64,000 nt of DNA from the NCBI GenBank assembly GCA_007922225.1, contig ML679956.1:69990111-70054110 (forward strand). The letters run 5' to 3'. The number at the start of each line of letters is the position of its first letter. Position 1 is the first letter of the stretch. The DNA is from Emydura subglobosa. Lineage: Eukaryota > Chordata > Testudines > Chelidae. Under the pieces are notes generated by a model, which did not search any database, was not told the DNA's origin, and saw only the letters and a list, made by a program, of their open reading frames with translations. Of the stretch, positions 25,647 through 36,600 are shown one piece after another. Both the position numbers and the translations under genes were made by a program.

Positions 25647-25929
25647 ACCGATTGAATTGGTATGTTGAGGTATTTTCACTCTCAAAGATCCAGTGATTCT
25701 TTTGGTGCTAGGTTCAGCTTGAGGAATGTGTTAGGCCAATTGCACAAGTTGACTGATCAGGCAAGCAGGCTTCTCAATTAGAACTGTGTTCTCTTTGTAT
25801 CACATAACACGAGCGCCATTCTGAACAATTTAAATTTTCCTTTCTGCTTGCCTTAATGTGTGTGTTATCTGCACAAATATTATAGATGGTGCTATTAAGG
25901 TTGCACTACATTTCCCAGTATGATCATCT

Positions 25930-26350
25930 GTTTTCAGTTGCTTATAACTTTGCCAGACTTTAACTGTTTGGTCTGAAATTTTCCATGCCGAGACCTTGCC
26001 TCAGGCTGAATTTTTTTTAAAAAAAATTTCAGCCAAAATGGTTCAGCTGTTTCTGAGACTAAGAAAAAATACATTGTTTTGCCCATGAAAAATACTTTTG
26101 GTGACCTTTTCTTTGAGAAACTCTAGTGTGCTTTGAAGGGGGACTTAACATTTGAGAAGAAGGCATCCTTTGCATAAAAGATGTGCCTTTTGCTGTCCTG
26201 TGAAAATCTGCCCAAATTTAGCCAAGTTATAAGTCTTTGAAACATCACAGTTTGCACGTGCTCAGTAGACACTAGCTTGCTAGAGCTCTGCAATTAAAAT
26301 CCCTAAAGAATTTGTCTGCACTGAGCATGTCGCCGCTGGAGGCTGAGCGG
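25930..26350 (+). repeat. Three-copy repeat family, copy 1
   Basis: It shares tttgccagactttaactg, tctgaaattttccatgc and tcaggctgaattttt with the copy at 55005-55180. It shares an exact 16-nt word, gcacgtgctcagtaga (26254-26269), with the inverted copy at 57925-58445 (58053-58068). No coding capacity or class is evident. Confidence 0.65.
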
Positions 26351-26849
26351 GACTTTCCCCGTGTAAGCAAGGTCTGAGTGTCTGAATAAAGGGGGGAGGG
26401 GCACTTTATTTGCATGGGCTTTGTATCTGCATGAGTACAATTAAGTATTTAGTATAATTTACCTAGGTGCTGAGCATAATGGGAAATGGTTAGCAGGGCT
26501 GGTTTGGGGCTACAAACTACTTTTGTGGTAACTGCTGAGGTAATGAAATGTTGTCCTTCAGTTGTATGAACAGCAAAACTGTGCTTAGTCTGTTATGATA
26601 GAATACTTCACCCTAAACTAAACAGAACTCCACAAGGGTGGCGGATAGACGTTTCAGCCTGGCAAAGGTGGAGAAGTCTCTTAGTGGAATTGCACTGGCC
26701 CTGGCAAAGCCCCCCCCGCATGGAGTGACTCTCTCCTTCCATTGTTAAAAGGTAGAATTAATTATTCCTCTTGGAGTCTTTTGTTTCTTGAAAGCAGGGA
26801 CGTTACCTGTGTGTCAGCAGAAGGTTTATCCATGAACTGAAATCACTAA

Positions 26850-27573
26850 AGAGCTGAACCAGCAGAGGATCTGGAAAACCTTGCCTGACAACTAACAGAG
26901 CTGAGTGAGCAACAGGCAACTGTGGTGGGAGGCTGGCACAGTTGGTGCCAGCCCGGTGCTGTTGGCAGAGGGGCCGGCACAGTTGGTACCAGCCCGGTGT
27001 GGTCGGCGGGAGCCAGGCGTGGTCGGTGTCAGCGGTTGGTGGGAGCCAGGCGTGGTCGGTGCCAGCCACATGCCATCAGCGGGAGCCAGGCATGGTCGCT
27101 GCCAGCGGTCGGGGACTCAGCGAGGCCCAAAGGCGGTAGGAGACAGCAGCAGAGGGGGCCTTGTCAAGCCTGTGTCAGACAGGAGCCGGCATAGGGGACG
27201 GAGCCACCCCGAGAGGTGGACATTGCAACTAGGAAGGTCAGTACAGGGGAAAGAAGGAAGGGAGAGGTGAAGGACACGCCCCGTACTCTGAGATGGGTTT
27301 GGCTCATTGAGTTCATGAATGCTGTCTGCACTGTTTCCCAAATCAGTGCTGTGTTACCTCTCTTTTGCTATTAAAAGGTTTCTTTCTACACTCAGACTCC
27401 GTGCTTGCAAGAGGGGAAGTATTGCCCTTTGGGGGTGCCCAGGGGATAGTGTGTGATTTCCCAGGTGACTGGGTGGGGGCTCGAGAGAGTTTGGTGTTGT
27501 ATCATTGACAGGGACCCCTAGATATAGAACCCAGCTTTTGCTGCTGTCGACTCTGTCTGGCAGAAGGGTTACA
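26850..27573 (+). mobile_element. LTR-like retroelement fragment (probable solo LTR)
   Basis: It ends gcagaagggttaca with a -CA terminus. It contains the polyadenylation-like signal ATTAAA at 27370-27375, followed by ctccgtgcttgcaagagg, as expected for an R/U5 segment. The text agagctgaaccagcagagga marks the recognisable left part. The true 5' end is unresolved and may lie near 26460. I associate this sequence with a turtle LTR by memory only. No gag, pol or env is present. Confidence 0.55.
26930..27115 (+). repeat. GC-rich degenerate minisatellite inside LTR-like element
   Basis: The words ggtgccagcccggtg and gggagccaggcgtggtcgg recur about every 30-45 bases, in at least five imperfect copies. 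Overlapping ORFs across it (for example 26905-27270) are by-products of the GC-rich repeat, not genes. Confidence 0.75.
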
Positions 27574-27719
27574 CCCGTATTTGCAATTCTGGGTTGCAGT
27601 GAGCCGGGGTCAGGCACCAGAATTGAGAGCAGCGAGTCCGTCTCTCCTGTGTTCTCAATGACCCCTCTACTGGGCATAGGCAGCGTGGAGGAGGAAACTG
27701 CCTGATTTGAATGCAGAGG

Positions 27720-28040
27720 CAAAATTAAAGACAGACAGACCTGTAAGGAAGGAGAGTAGAGGACAAAGAGTTTGGTCGGGGGGGAAGGCTGGTGGTGGCT
27801 AGGATTGGGGAGACTGAGTCTGCCTGGAGGAGGACAGTGGGAGCCAGGGGCTAGCGACTGGAACAGGAAGCCAGAAGGTGAAGACTGGAAGCTGGGGAGG
27901 GAAATGGAGAGAGGCCCGGGAGCCAGTGGGTATGGGGGAGACTGAGATTGGGCGAGCGGAGTGGAGACGGGAGCTGTTTGTGCACGGAGACGGGGAATGA
28001 GTGGAGCAGGTGTGAGGAGTAGATGTGACCAGAAGCCCAA
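27720..28040 (+). repeat. G-rich low-complexity repeat
   Basis: This is a G/A-rich stretch with ggagactgagtctgcctgga, gggagccaggggctagcgac and gggggagactgagattggg. Its complement is CT-rich, which produces a long spurious minus-strand ORF (27354-28040, Pro/Ser/Leu-rich). It may belong to the same composite as the LTR on its left. Confidence 0.5.
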
Positions 28041-28286
28041 GTTAAACCAAGTTCCACTTCATGTTGTGGAAAGCTTAATCTCAAGAAGTGCCTATTTACC
28101 TTTCTATAATATAGAATTTTACCTATAAAGCCCCAAAATTGTGAATATTTTAAACAGGTGACCCTACAAATTCTCTCATTTGTCAGACAACAGGATATTA
28201 TTAGCTGTTTGGAACCGTAAGATTAATAAAGCAGATGAAAAAGGAATGTTGGTTACCATGTGCCAAAGAGAAGTGCTGCTACTTTA

Positions 28287-28535
28287 GTCCAGTTCTACAC
28301 AGTTTTTTGTTCCAGTGTAACTGCTGCAGTTAGGGGTGTGATGTTTACCAAAGCAGATGTACTGGTAAAATCCCTAGTGTAGACACAGATATACCAGTAT
28401 AAAAGTGCTTTATATACCAGACCAATATAACTGTGTCCATGCTATTGGGTAGATGGAGGGGTGGGGGGAACATTGCACCACTGGAACAATACTAGTGGAG
28501 ATAAAGCAGTACAGCTTTTGTGTGTAGGCAAGCCA
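28287..28535. mobile_element. GTCTAC-type fold-back element, decayed
   Basis: The left end gtccagttctacacag is preceded by TTA (28284-28286). The right end is ttgtgtgtaggcaagcca. Inside are tgtagacacagatatacc and ttatataccagaccaat. Same family as the 16880 copy, but the right duplication is no longer readable. Confidence 0.5.
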
Positions 28536-28721
28536 CAAACATTACCATTATGTTTCAACTAGAAAAGATTTTAACACCTCTGAATAAGACAACAATCAGC
28601 AGCTCATTTTCAATAGAGCCCTTATTTCATCGGTCTCAGACACTGAGAATAAAGATACTGTGAGTGTTATTGTATTGCATGTTCAGGCTTTCTAAGGCTA
28701 AACAGAGAAGAGTTTACAGAC

Positions 28722-28919
28722 CTCCTGCTCTTTCTTTAACATTTCCATGGCTTCCCGAAACTTCCTTTCCTTTGCCTCTGTTTCAGCAATGGTGGCTTGG
28801 TTCTGCTCTTCATAAGCCATGGCTACTACAGCCAGGATCAAGTTGACCAGATAAAATGAGCCCAAAAAGATGACCAGCATAAAAAAGAGCATGTAAATCT
28901 TCCCAGCTGATCGCAGAGT
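28722..28919 (-). CDS. SCN5A: Sodium channel exon 10-type: domain I S6 and start of I-II linker
   Basis: This 198-nt, 66-codon, phase-0 exon has the acceptor ttttgttcttacag and the unusual donor gtctgtaa. It encodes [10 protein letters not shown], then the domain I S6 helix (about residues 11-35: [21 protein letters not shown]), which lines the inner pore and contains the conserved S6 Asn (LVNLIL). It continues with [20 protein letters not shown] and a charged, probably helical stretch ending MEMLKKEQE. These motifs are close to invariant in SCN5A, while the brain channels differ in the tail. The length equals human exon 10 from memory. The exon runs directly on from LYQQ of the preceding exon, so the pore loop and S6 are contiguous in the protein. 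Confidence 0.96.
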
Positions 28920-30541
28920 CTGTAAGAACAAAAATAAGGAGTCTGAGGCATACTTAAGTTTAAGGTTTATAAAATGTTTTAAAAGACTTATATTTACTTG
29001 TTATTTAATTCGATTTTTGCTAACAGACTGAGCAGAAAGCTGTTCAGTGTAAAAACAATCACATTATAGAAAGTTGCACTCCCCCCATGAGATTGTCATA
29101 ATTTAATCAAGTGATCTTTGTGTCGTGCAGCAAGATGCATTTTTAAAATAAGTTTGTTTTTTTTCTCATGAATATCGTGTCTGAGTTTGTTTGATAACAG
29201 ATAAACTTATAACCAATTGCAGAGAAATCCTTCTTCACCTAAGTCAGCATACTGATGTTCTGTGAATACAGACCTTCAGAAACCTGCTGCCTGACTATAC
29301 ATATTGTGTGCTAATACAGAACTTACCCTCAGACTCTGGTAAATATACAAAGTGCCGACTGCTCAGCCTTCATTTTTTGCAATCACAACTTGAACCTTCC
29401 AAATATCTACCTGTAATTTTGCACCCATTAGATGAATTACAGTCATTTAATTAGCTTCTATTTCAATGTGTTACTAGTTTTCATGAGATAAAAAATAAAA
29501 ATTAAAAATAAATTGTGTTGATGGTGGCACAGGAAACTGGAGTCTGAGTTTATTCAAAGAACTGGATAGCGTGGTCTGTGGCAGTACAGCCTTCCCTGAT
29601 TTCCTTACCAACATGATTCTGTCTTGACTTGGAGAACCAAATTTTCAGTGGGTAGAAGTCCATTTGCACACAGCCATGTGCATGCAATTTGGTGCCTAAT
29701 TTTTGCATGCAGTTTCTGAGACTTGCACATACAATTACAGCAAATGCAAGTAAGAATGAGTTTTCTGTTGACACAGATCTGCGCATAAATTTACGTGCTA
29801 CAACTGTGCATGAAAGTTACACATTATTTTTTTTTTGCACCTGGACTTCAAGGCCTTCTTGATGGAAAATTTGCTCAGGGGACAACACTTCTATGTGTGG
29901 GGGTACAATTTAGTCTCCATGTCCATTTAATTCTTGGTCACTGCTTCAACTGTCAAGAAGCATGCCAAGTGAGGTGATGGCTTTTGTAATGTGGAAACCA
30001 TTCTCCTTTGAGCTGGACTGGGTTCACCTCTTCATTTTACATGAGCCATCAAACTGTTATTAGACAGTGACATTTTTCAGATTCAAACAAGTTACCTAAT
30101 GAAAGCTTCTTTCTCTCACTTAACAACCCCCCTGAGCCATCCGCTGACATAATCATCTAAAAAATTAATTGCAGCAATTGATGGTTCCTGACCAGAATGT
30201 ACACAGGATAGTCATCACTCCTAACTTCAAGTACTGACTATGGATTTGTCTGCACAGTGAGTTGCTGCATAGCAAGCCAGGGCATGAATCTACAGCATAC
30301 TAGCTCTCCACTCATTAACTTGCTGTATAGACCCTGTGCATTAAAGTTCTGTAGTGCACTTTAACATGCTCCTGTTTCACATGGTGAGAGAGAGAGAGAG
30401 AGAGCATCAAGCTAGTCACTAAAGATTCACACCCTAGGTGGCTGCACACTAATCCACCATGCACACTAACTCAACATAAACCATATGTTGTTGTAACTGG
30501 GTGACTGGTTTATTTCATGTTTTAACTAGAAAATCTGATAC
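28920..30541 (-). other. Intron between exons 9 and 10
   Basis: This 1,622-bp GT-AG intron has donor gtatca and acceptor ttcttacag. The 30243-30480 part resembles a fold-back element (tttgtctgcacagtgagtt, gtgcactttaacatg) and contains a (GA)n run. The rest is AT-rich with nothing recognisable. Confidence 0.92.
30386..30404. repeat. (GA)n microsatellite
   Basis: About nine and a half GA units, 138 nt downstream (in plus-strand terms leftward) of the exon 9 donor. Confidence 0.9.
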
Positions 30542-30683
30542 CTGTTGATAGAGACGCTCCCAGTAATCCTGTGTCATCAGGCGGAACAAAGAGAGGAAGG
30601 CCCAGCCAAAAGTATCAAAGCTCGTGTAGCCATGATCAGGATTTTCACCTGCCTTTAGGCATCTGTATCCTGTTGGACACGTG
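30542..30683 (-). CDS. SCN5A: Sodium channel exon 9-type: domain I pore helix and selectivity filter
   Basis: This 142-nt exon is bounded by the acceptor ttatttgtag and a weakish donor gtatca, and completes the Gly codon from the previous exon. It encodes 47 residues, starting [18 protein letters not shown] and ending [14 protein letters not shown]. This is the domain I re-entrant pore loop. The Asp of TQD (codon 30566-30568) is the D of the DEKA sodium selectivity filter, and the following Trp and Glu form the outer vestibule. The sequence is clearly SCN5A-class. However, the residue after the filter Asp is Tyr (TAC, 30563-30565), where human Nav1.5 has Cys373, the residue known to make the cardiac channel TTX-resistant and Cd/Zn-sensitive. 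Tyr or Phe at this place is typical of TTX-sensitive paralogues such as Nav1.4. The exon is absent from simple ORF lists because it has no upstream Met. Confidence 0.95.
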
Positions 30684-32363
30684 CTACAAATAATGATAGA
30701 AAATAAAGCTCATTACAGGTGGCTTCAGTGTGGAAGAACTGGTTGGCTTACAGGTGATATTGGCTGCTTTCAGTTGAAAGTTACAACCATGGAAACACAC
30801 AGCCAAGCTGTTCCATCTCATGTGAAAGTTCAGATTACACATAAATACATTTAAGGGTGAATGCTTACGGTACACAGAGAAGAACCACCATAAAAAGGTG
30901 AAGTGAGGATTGACAGCCAGGTCATTAACTATAGTCATAAATAAGGTTTCTCCTAACCCTTATCATTATCTTGAGAACTGTTGAAATGATGGACGCGATC
31001 CTCAGCTGGTATAAAGTGACATAGCTCCATCGAAGCCACTGGATGTATATTGATTTATGACAGCTAAGGATCTGGCTCAACATTCTTATGTAACCTGAGC
31101 GGCCAACCTTTCAGCCTGACCTTCTACTCACTTTCTGGGACAAGTGAACCTTTAATCTAAGCATTCAACCCTTCAGTCCACTCACCAGAGAAGCCTGGGA
31201 TTTCACATCCACTCCAAGAAAAGCCCTTACCTAAACTGCTGCAATGACTTCTCTGTTTCTCTCAGGAAAGCTTCTAGTCTGTACATCTTGCAAATTCCTA
31301 TTACGTGACATGCAGCAAGCAAAACACTCTCTCATTAAATTTCACAACTCCTTACAAATATTTTCTTTCTAAAATACCTGCCATGCACAGCAATAAAATA
31401 ACGTAATTATATCTAACTCTACCAGTTACTAAAGCAACCATGTAAATATCAATTTGGTAAGGGTTCCAGATACATCTAGGAAAGACGGAGGAACAGAGGA
31501 ACTCAGCAGAACTTGCCTGCCTTTTTTCTCACAGCTGTTTGGGCAGCTCTCTGCTTATGCACTGGGTAGATATGAGCCTGGTAAGAGTCTAAGCGCTCTG
31601 TAAAAGCTCTGGTCGACACGATGAGGAGTGGCTACAATAATGTGGCTTTATGAAGGCATTTTAATGACAGAAAACAATTTTCAAGCAGTGTTTTTGAACA
31701 CATCAACATGTTCCACATTGGAGTTGGTGAATTTGAACCTCTATCTTTTGCAAAAGGAATTAAGTTTCTCTAACTTGTCTATACTTAGGGCTATTAATCA
31801 ACAATAGCCAGTCAACTGGTCCTGTGAAACACTTCTTCACCCCACCAGTCATGCGGAGTGGCAAACATGTCCAACAACTATGGCATGCCTTGTGACAGAA
31901 TAATAAGAACCCTCTGACTCCATTAAACAACAGAGTGTTTCAACAACACTTGCTCTTTAGCAAAACAAAATATAAACAGATTCCAAACCAAAAAGCAATA
32001 ATACTAAATAATATTTAGTAAATCGAAGAATCTTTGAATGCAAATAAGTTAAAAAATAGATTCAAAGTCAGTAATGTGGTGCTAAAGGTGGTGATGGGGG
32101 GGAAGTGTTACAGTACAAAATACTATTTCCTGAACAGACCAGCTCTGTATATGGTGCTGAGATCACATCTTTATATTACAAGGTAGCAATGTGATCTTGG
32201 GGTTGAGATAATTCTTCAGTATGTTGTTGGTGGTTTTGAAGTTACCCAAATCTCCCCCAGTGCCAGACACCACTATTATGTATTCAACAACAACACTTTA
32301 AGAAGTTTAATATGATATCATTAGTTAAGCACAAGTTTTTAAATAAATCTGTTGTGAAAGCCC

Positions 32364-32391
32364 AAAAAAAAAAAAAAAAAGAAGAAGAAGA
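32364..32391 (+). repeat. Poly(A) run followed by (GAA)n
   Basis: Seventeen A residues, then gaagaagaag. It may be the remnant tail of a retroposed sequence, but no body is recognisable to its left. Confidence 0.75.
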
Positions 32392-32875
32392 ATACTGAAG
32401 CTTTGCAAGATAAATCCATACCTATCTTTGAATGGGACTTAAGATGAAAGTCGAACCCTTCCTGCCTCATAGTTTATTAACCATGCAAATGAAAATATAA
32501 AATCTGATTCTTTGTGTTTCAGTGGCACCATGCTGATTTACACCCTCTGAGGATCTAGTCCATATTGACCATGCTACATAAAAAAAAGAGGAGACATTTT
32601 CAATTCTTTTGCTCCCAGTTTAAGAAAAGAACCTCCTTCTTGAGCCTTCCTACTTTGGTTCCCTACTGTTTGTTTCAGCTCCTGGATTACTTTGATTTTA
32701 TCATTACAGGCTTGGGGAAGAGAAAATGGCATAAAAATCCAACTGTTCTCTTTTCTAAAATCTATGTCTTCACTCTGAATTTGCAATGTGTCCATTTCCC
32801 CTGTACAAGATGAACTTTGGAGTAAGCCCCTTATCTCAACAGGATAGCATCTTTTGTCACCACCTGCCAGATATT

Positions 32876-33489
32876 TAGGGCCCTTCCAAATTCACGGCCA
32901 TGAAAAACATGTCAGAGACCATGAAATCTCATCTCCCCTGTGAAATCTGGCTATTATAGGGGAGAGGGAAGACTGGGGGCACCCCCAACCTGGAGCTTCT
33001 ACTGTGGGCCATGCTCCAGCTGCTAGTCTCAGCCTGGGCTGAGGAGGGGTGGGACTTCCTCTTCCCCTGCAGAGGCTCTTCCCAGAGCCAGGTCAGACCC
33101 ACCTCCAAGAACCTCCCCCGGCTGCAGAAAGCTCTGTGGCTGCTGTCTGGGGCAGCTCCCGACCCAGGCAGGGAGGCTTTGTCCCCAGCTGTCAGCCTCC
33201 GACCTGGGCGGAGAGGCTTTTGGGAAAACCCAGACGTCTGTGATCCTCCCATACTCTGTGACCCTCACTTCTGTGCTGTTCCTGACTCTGAGGGCAACGC
33301 CCTTGTCAGCAGCAGGATAGAAGTAAGGGTAGCGATTCCATGGCCCCCCTACAATAGCCTTTTGACCCTCCCCCCCAGGATCTCCTTTTGGGTCTGGACC
33401 CTCACAGTTACAACACTATGAAATTTTGGATGTAAACATCTGAAACCATGAAACTGACCAAAATGGATTGTGACTTTGGTAGGGCCCTA
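32876..33489. mobile_element. hAT-like DNA element with 8-bp target duplication
   Basis: This 614-bp element has inverted ends tagggcccttccaaattcac and, at the right, gactttggtagggcccta. It is flanked by cagatatt (32868-32875) and cagatagt (33490-33497), a 7/8-matching 8-bp duplication typical of hAT transposition. The GC-rich interior gives spurious ORFs on both strands (for example 33011-33421) with no transposase motif. Confidence 0.8.
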
Positions 33490-33925
33490 CAGATAGTCAT
33501 TAGATTTCTGTCTTTGATCTGCCCCTGCAGACAACGTAACAGTTCCCATGGTATGCTTGGGAGATTTTTCCAAGGATATGAGGAACCAATCTTCTTGACT
33601 CTAAAGACACAGTCATTTTGCCTACTTTGAGACAGCATGTCCAGGCAGGACATGAGAAGTTTTTGTAAGGCTTGTTCCTTTTTTCAAGAAAAACCAACTG
33701 AACTTTGCTTGGGATTTATTTGTGTGTCGGTCCGTCCATCCACGGATGGAAAGGCTTTCCTCAGTTCTTCATTGAAAAACAATCCTAAGTGGTCCCACTG
33801 GGTTGTGTCACTGTGCTCTTCTTTATTTATTTTAATCATCTGAAGAGAGCAGATGTTGCTAAAACACCTGAAGAGAACTGTATGTGGCTTGAAAGATATC
33901 ATGTATAATTAATTTTGGGCATAGC

Positions 33926-33978
33926 CTTGCTCCAAATGAAGTCAATGGAAGTTTTGCCATTGACTTCAAGGGAGCAAG
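33926..33978. repeat. Short palindrome (gaagtcaatgg family)
   Basis: The arms cttgctccaaatgaagtcaa and ttgacttcaagggagcaag are inverted around gttttgcc. It is a compact near-perfect hairpin of the same family as 3919-3988. Confidence 0.75.
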
Positions 33979-34897
33979 ACCTTTGTCTCCAAATTCAGCA
34001 CAGATAAAGGATTTTTGGAATGCTTTCCCTCTGGACACCCTCTTCAGCCACTGTTATGAATAGGTGAAGGACTGTGGCTAAAAGAAAAGAAAATATTGGA
34101 GATTTTGGCCACTCATACCAAATCTCAGATAAGCCTGATGGACTGCACTGCCACTAGAAGGTTTCCATCTGATTCACTGCCACCATCACTAATTAGGATG
34201 CTTTCTTTTTGAAAGGAAGGGAAGGGAACTGGACCAGATACTCATACGTACATGAGACAGTTTACTGAAAAGGGTGTCTCTTTTTTCTTTTGAAAAACAC
34301 TGGGAATGGAGCTGTAGCTCTTCTTGGTACTGAAGAGAGTGACAGACGCCTGTCTAATATCTTCTGTTTATAATACAATACTGCTTTGTGCAAGTTTACT
34401 TATGCCTACATCTCCCTGTAATATGGCAGTGTTCCCACGAACATAAGATGACCTGATACGTATCTCATAGACTGTTAATAAGAAAGAATCTTCTGTGACT
34501 ATGGAGTACATGTACAAAGTATGCTATCACGGACATCAGCAGTGTTCAATCATGGGGGCCTTCAGTTCAAAAAACATAAGCCTCTATCACCTAAAGGAAA
34601 GAATTCCATTGACCAATATCTGCAGTAGCCTTTCACCCTCTTAGACCAGGAGACAAAGACCTATACTTTCCTAGTGTAGGTTACACAGGTTACCTGAGAT
34701 TCCCAGTGAGCCTACCATAGAAAAACTCCCGCACAAAGAGAGGTAATCCATGGGCTGTGCATATAATTTGGAAACACTGTGTGGAAAAGAAAATGTAGAA
34801 GTGCCTGCTTCCTATAAGGAAGTCATAAGGGATTTATTAGCTGGAAGGGCTCCCACTTAAAATGATTCTTCTGAAACCATCCCTAGTCCCTTTGAGG

Positions 34898-34927
34898 TTT
34901 GTTTGTTTGTTTGTTTGTTTTTTTAAA
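34898..34927. repeat. (TTTG)n microsatellite
   Basis: About six TTTG units followed by a T run. Confidence 0.85.
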
Positions 34928-36509
34928 AAGAGTCTTAACTCTAGATGTCATATCTTCCCCTTTGGACTTTCTAGCAGCCTCTTTAAACTCCATAATTTCA
35001 GGAGAGTCTGACAGGATTTCACAGCAACAAGAAGAATCTACATTAATATAACATCCTTCACAGGGTGCTGTACAATCAATCACAATACAATTACAGCATC
35101 ATCAATTAAGGACAGTTAAAAGCACCAATCTAGCCATCCATCACCACAGTTTGTTGGCACCAGTACAGAAAATTAAGGACCTAAGAATAAGCCTAATTTT
35201 AAATAATGACACAGTTTGGGCATTCCAGGTAGTAATAACTGAGGGGCCTAATTACATAATGCTCTGGCTCAAGACTTTAAGCTGGACTAACCAAGTAACC
35301 TGCTGATCCAGACTGTAATGAACTGCTAGGGCTCCACAATGAAAGAAGATTTGTGAACTACTGTGTGTAGGATTACCACATTTCAGAGCCTGAAAATATA
35401 CGAAGTAATAGCCATATGTGACTAGGAGGTAACAATTCACAGCAACTAATATTGTCATCCAGGAAGTCTCTAAGCATATATGGGGCTGTGCAAAGGTCTG
35501 TACTCTCAGTTGTCTTAGGTAGCAAAAGTTCAACTCAGTCGGTTACATAAGATTGTTTATAAAACACAGCAAAAGTTGAAGACAAATAGACAGGTACAAA
35601 CTGGATTGCTTAAGTTAAAAGAACTGTGACAAGGAATCTTCCTGGCTCCCGTAAAAGTCACGGGCTGGCATAACAATAAGATGCAAGATTCTGAAAACGA
35701 GAGGACATATTTATAACTGAAATCACTGCAATAAATTGTAATTGGTAAATTTTAAGAGACTGAGAAACAGCCCCTTAGCAACAAAACGGGGGTAAAAGCC
35801 CGAGTCTAGCAGGTAGAGGAGGGGACCGCTGGACTTCCAAGGCTTGTTTAGGCTTGAAGCTAATTAGGGAGAGAAAGGGAGTATTGCTGGACCTACTAAA
35901 TTAGCCCAGCAACAATAATTGATGTGAAAGAGGAGGGTGTGCTCCCTGAGAGGCTCTGGCAGCTTACACAACCTGCTGAAGTCTGGGTATCACATAGAGG
36001 GACTTGCATAGAGGCTCAGATTTTCCACTGACCTGTGCATGCTCACTGACTTGCAACCATAAAATACATTAAAAAAATAATCCCACTGGCTTTCAGTTCA
36101 GGCCCAGATAAAGCCTGTATCTTGAGAGCCAGATCACGACCAAACCCACGCACCTGCAGAAGTGGGAGTAAAAAACCCCTTTGCCCCATGTGGCCTCCCC
36201 AGACTTTGACTTCAGGCGCACAGAAGTAAACAAACATGGTGCACCCACAACTGCCCTCTGAAAGTGGGTGGGGAGTGGACACTCTTGGCTCAATGCACAA
36301 ACCAGCAAAGGGAAGTTGTAATCTGCTATTGGTGTGGGCCACTAGCAGACTATACATCTTTGACGCAAGGGGGAAGCTCCTGTGCTGTTGTTTGGCCAGC
36401 ACAGCAATGCTTTGCCCCTGAACGAGGGTAGACTGAAAATGTGTACCCCACACCCACTCAATGTGACTGGTGAGCCTGCTGTGGCCTAGACCAAGAGAGA
36501 TGGCTATTT

Positions 36510-36600
36510 TCGCTCAGGCAGTAATGGCTCATGCTTTTAGATCCAGAGGTCATAGATTCAAGTCCCTGAGGCCAATGATCCACTCAGAGCTGCGGTGTTA
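36510..36600 (+). mobile_element. tRNA-derived SINE fragment
   Basis: A Pol III B-box-like gattcaagtcc occurs at 36555-36565. Upstream lie an A-box-like aatggctcatg and agatccagaggtcatag. No clover-leaf tRNA gene can be built, so this is a retroposed SINE head. Confidence 0.5.

Larger units (their letters stand above)
23959..28721 (-). other. Intron between exons 10 and 11
   Basis: This 4,763-bp intron has donor gtctgtaa and acceptor ttttag. It contains a (CA)14 microsatellite, a fold-back fragment (25569-25646), copy 1 of a three-copy repeat family (25930-26350), an LTR-like element with an internal GC-rich minisatellite, a G-rich repeat (27720-28040) and a GTCTAC-type element (28287-28535). 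Nothing recognisable in 24470-25560. Confidence 0.9.

Noticed and set aside
26905..27270. Gly/Arg/Trp-rich repeats in three frames
   Set aside because: All three frames are open because the GC-rich minisatellite lacks stop codons. The repeat, not selection, explains them.
27354..28040. 228-codon open frame on the minus strand
   Set aside because: It is the complement of a G-rich low-complexity stretch, with Pro/Ser/Leu bias and no motif. It crosses the end of an LTR-like element, so an expressed protein is unlikely.
28722..28919. Assignment of the channel to SCN4A or a brain-type gene (SCN1A/2A/3A/8A)
   Set aside because: The tail after S6 ([11 protein letters not shown]), CCPLW and DPFTDLTIT are of the SCN5A type. 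SCN4A also lacks the long I-II linker found here.
33011..33421. 136-codon open frame inside a GC-rich block
   Set aside because: It lies entirely within the hAT-like element (32876-33489). Both strands are open and no transposase signature is seen.
36555..36565. Possible tRNA gene (B-box-like sequence)
   Set aside because: No acceptor stem or anticodon arm can be formed around it. It fits a degenerate SINE head.
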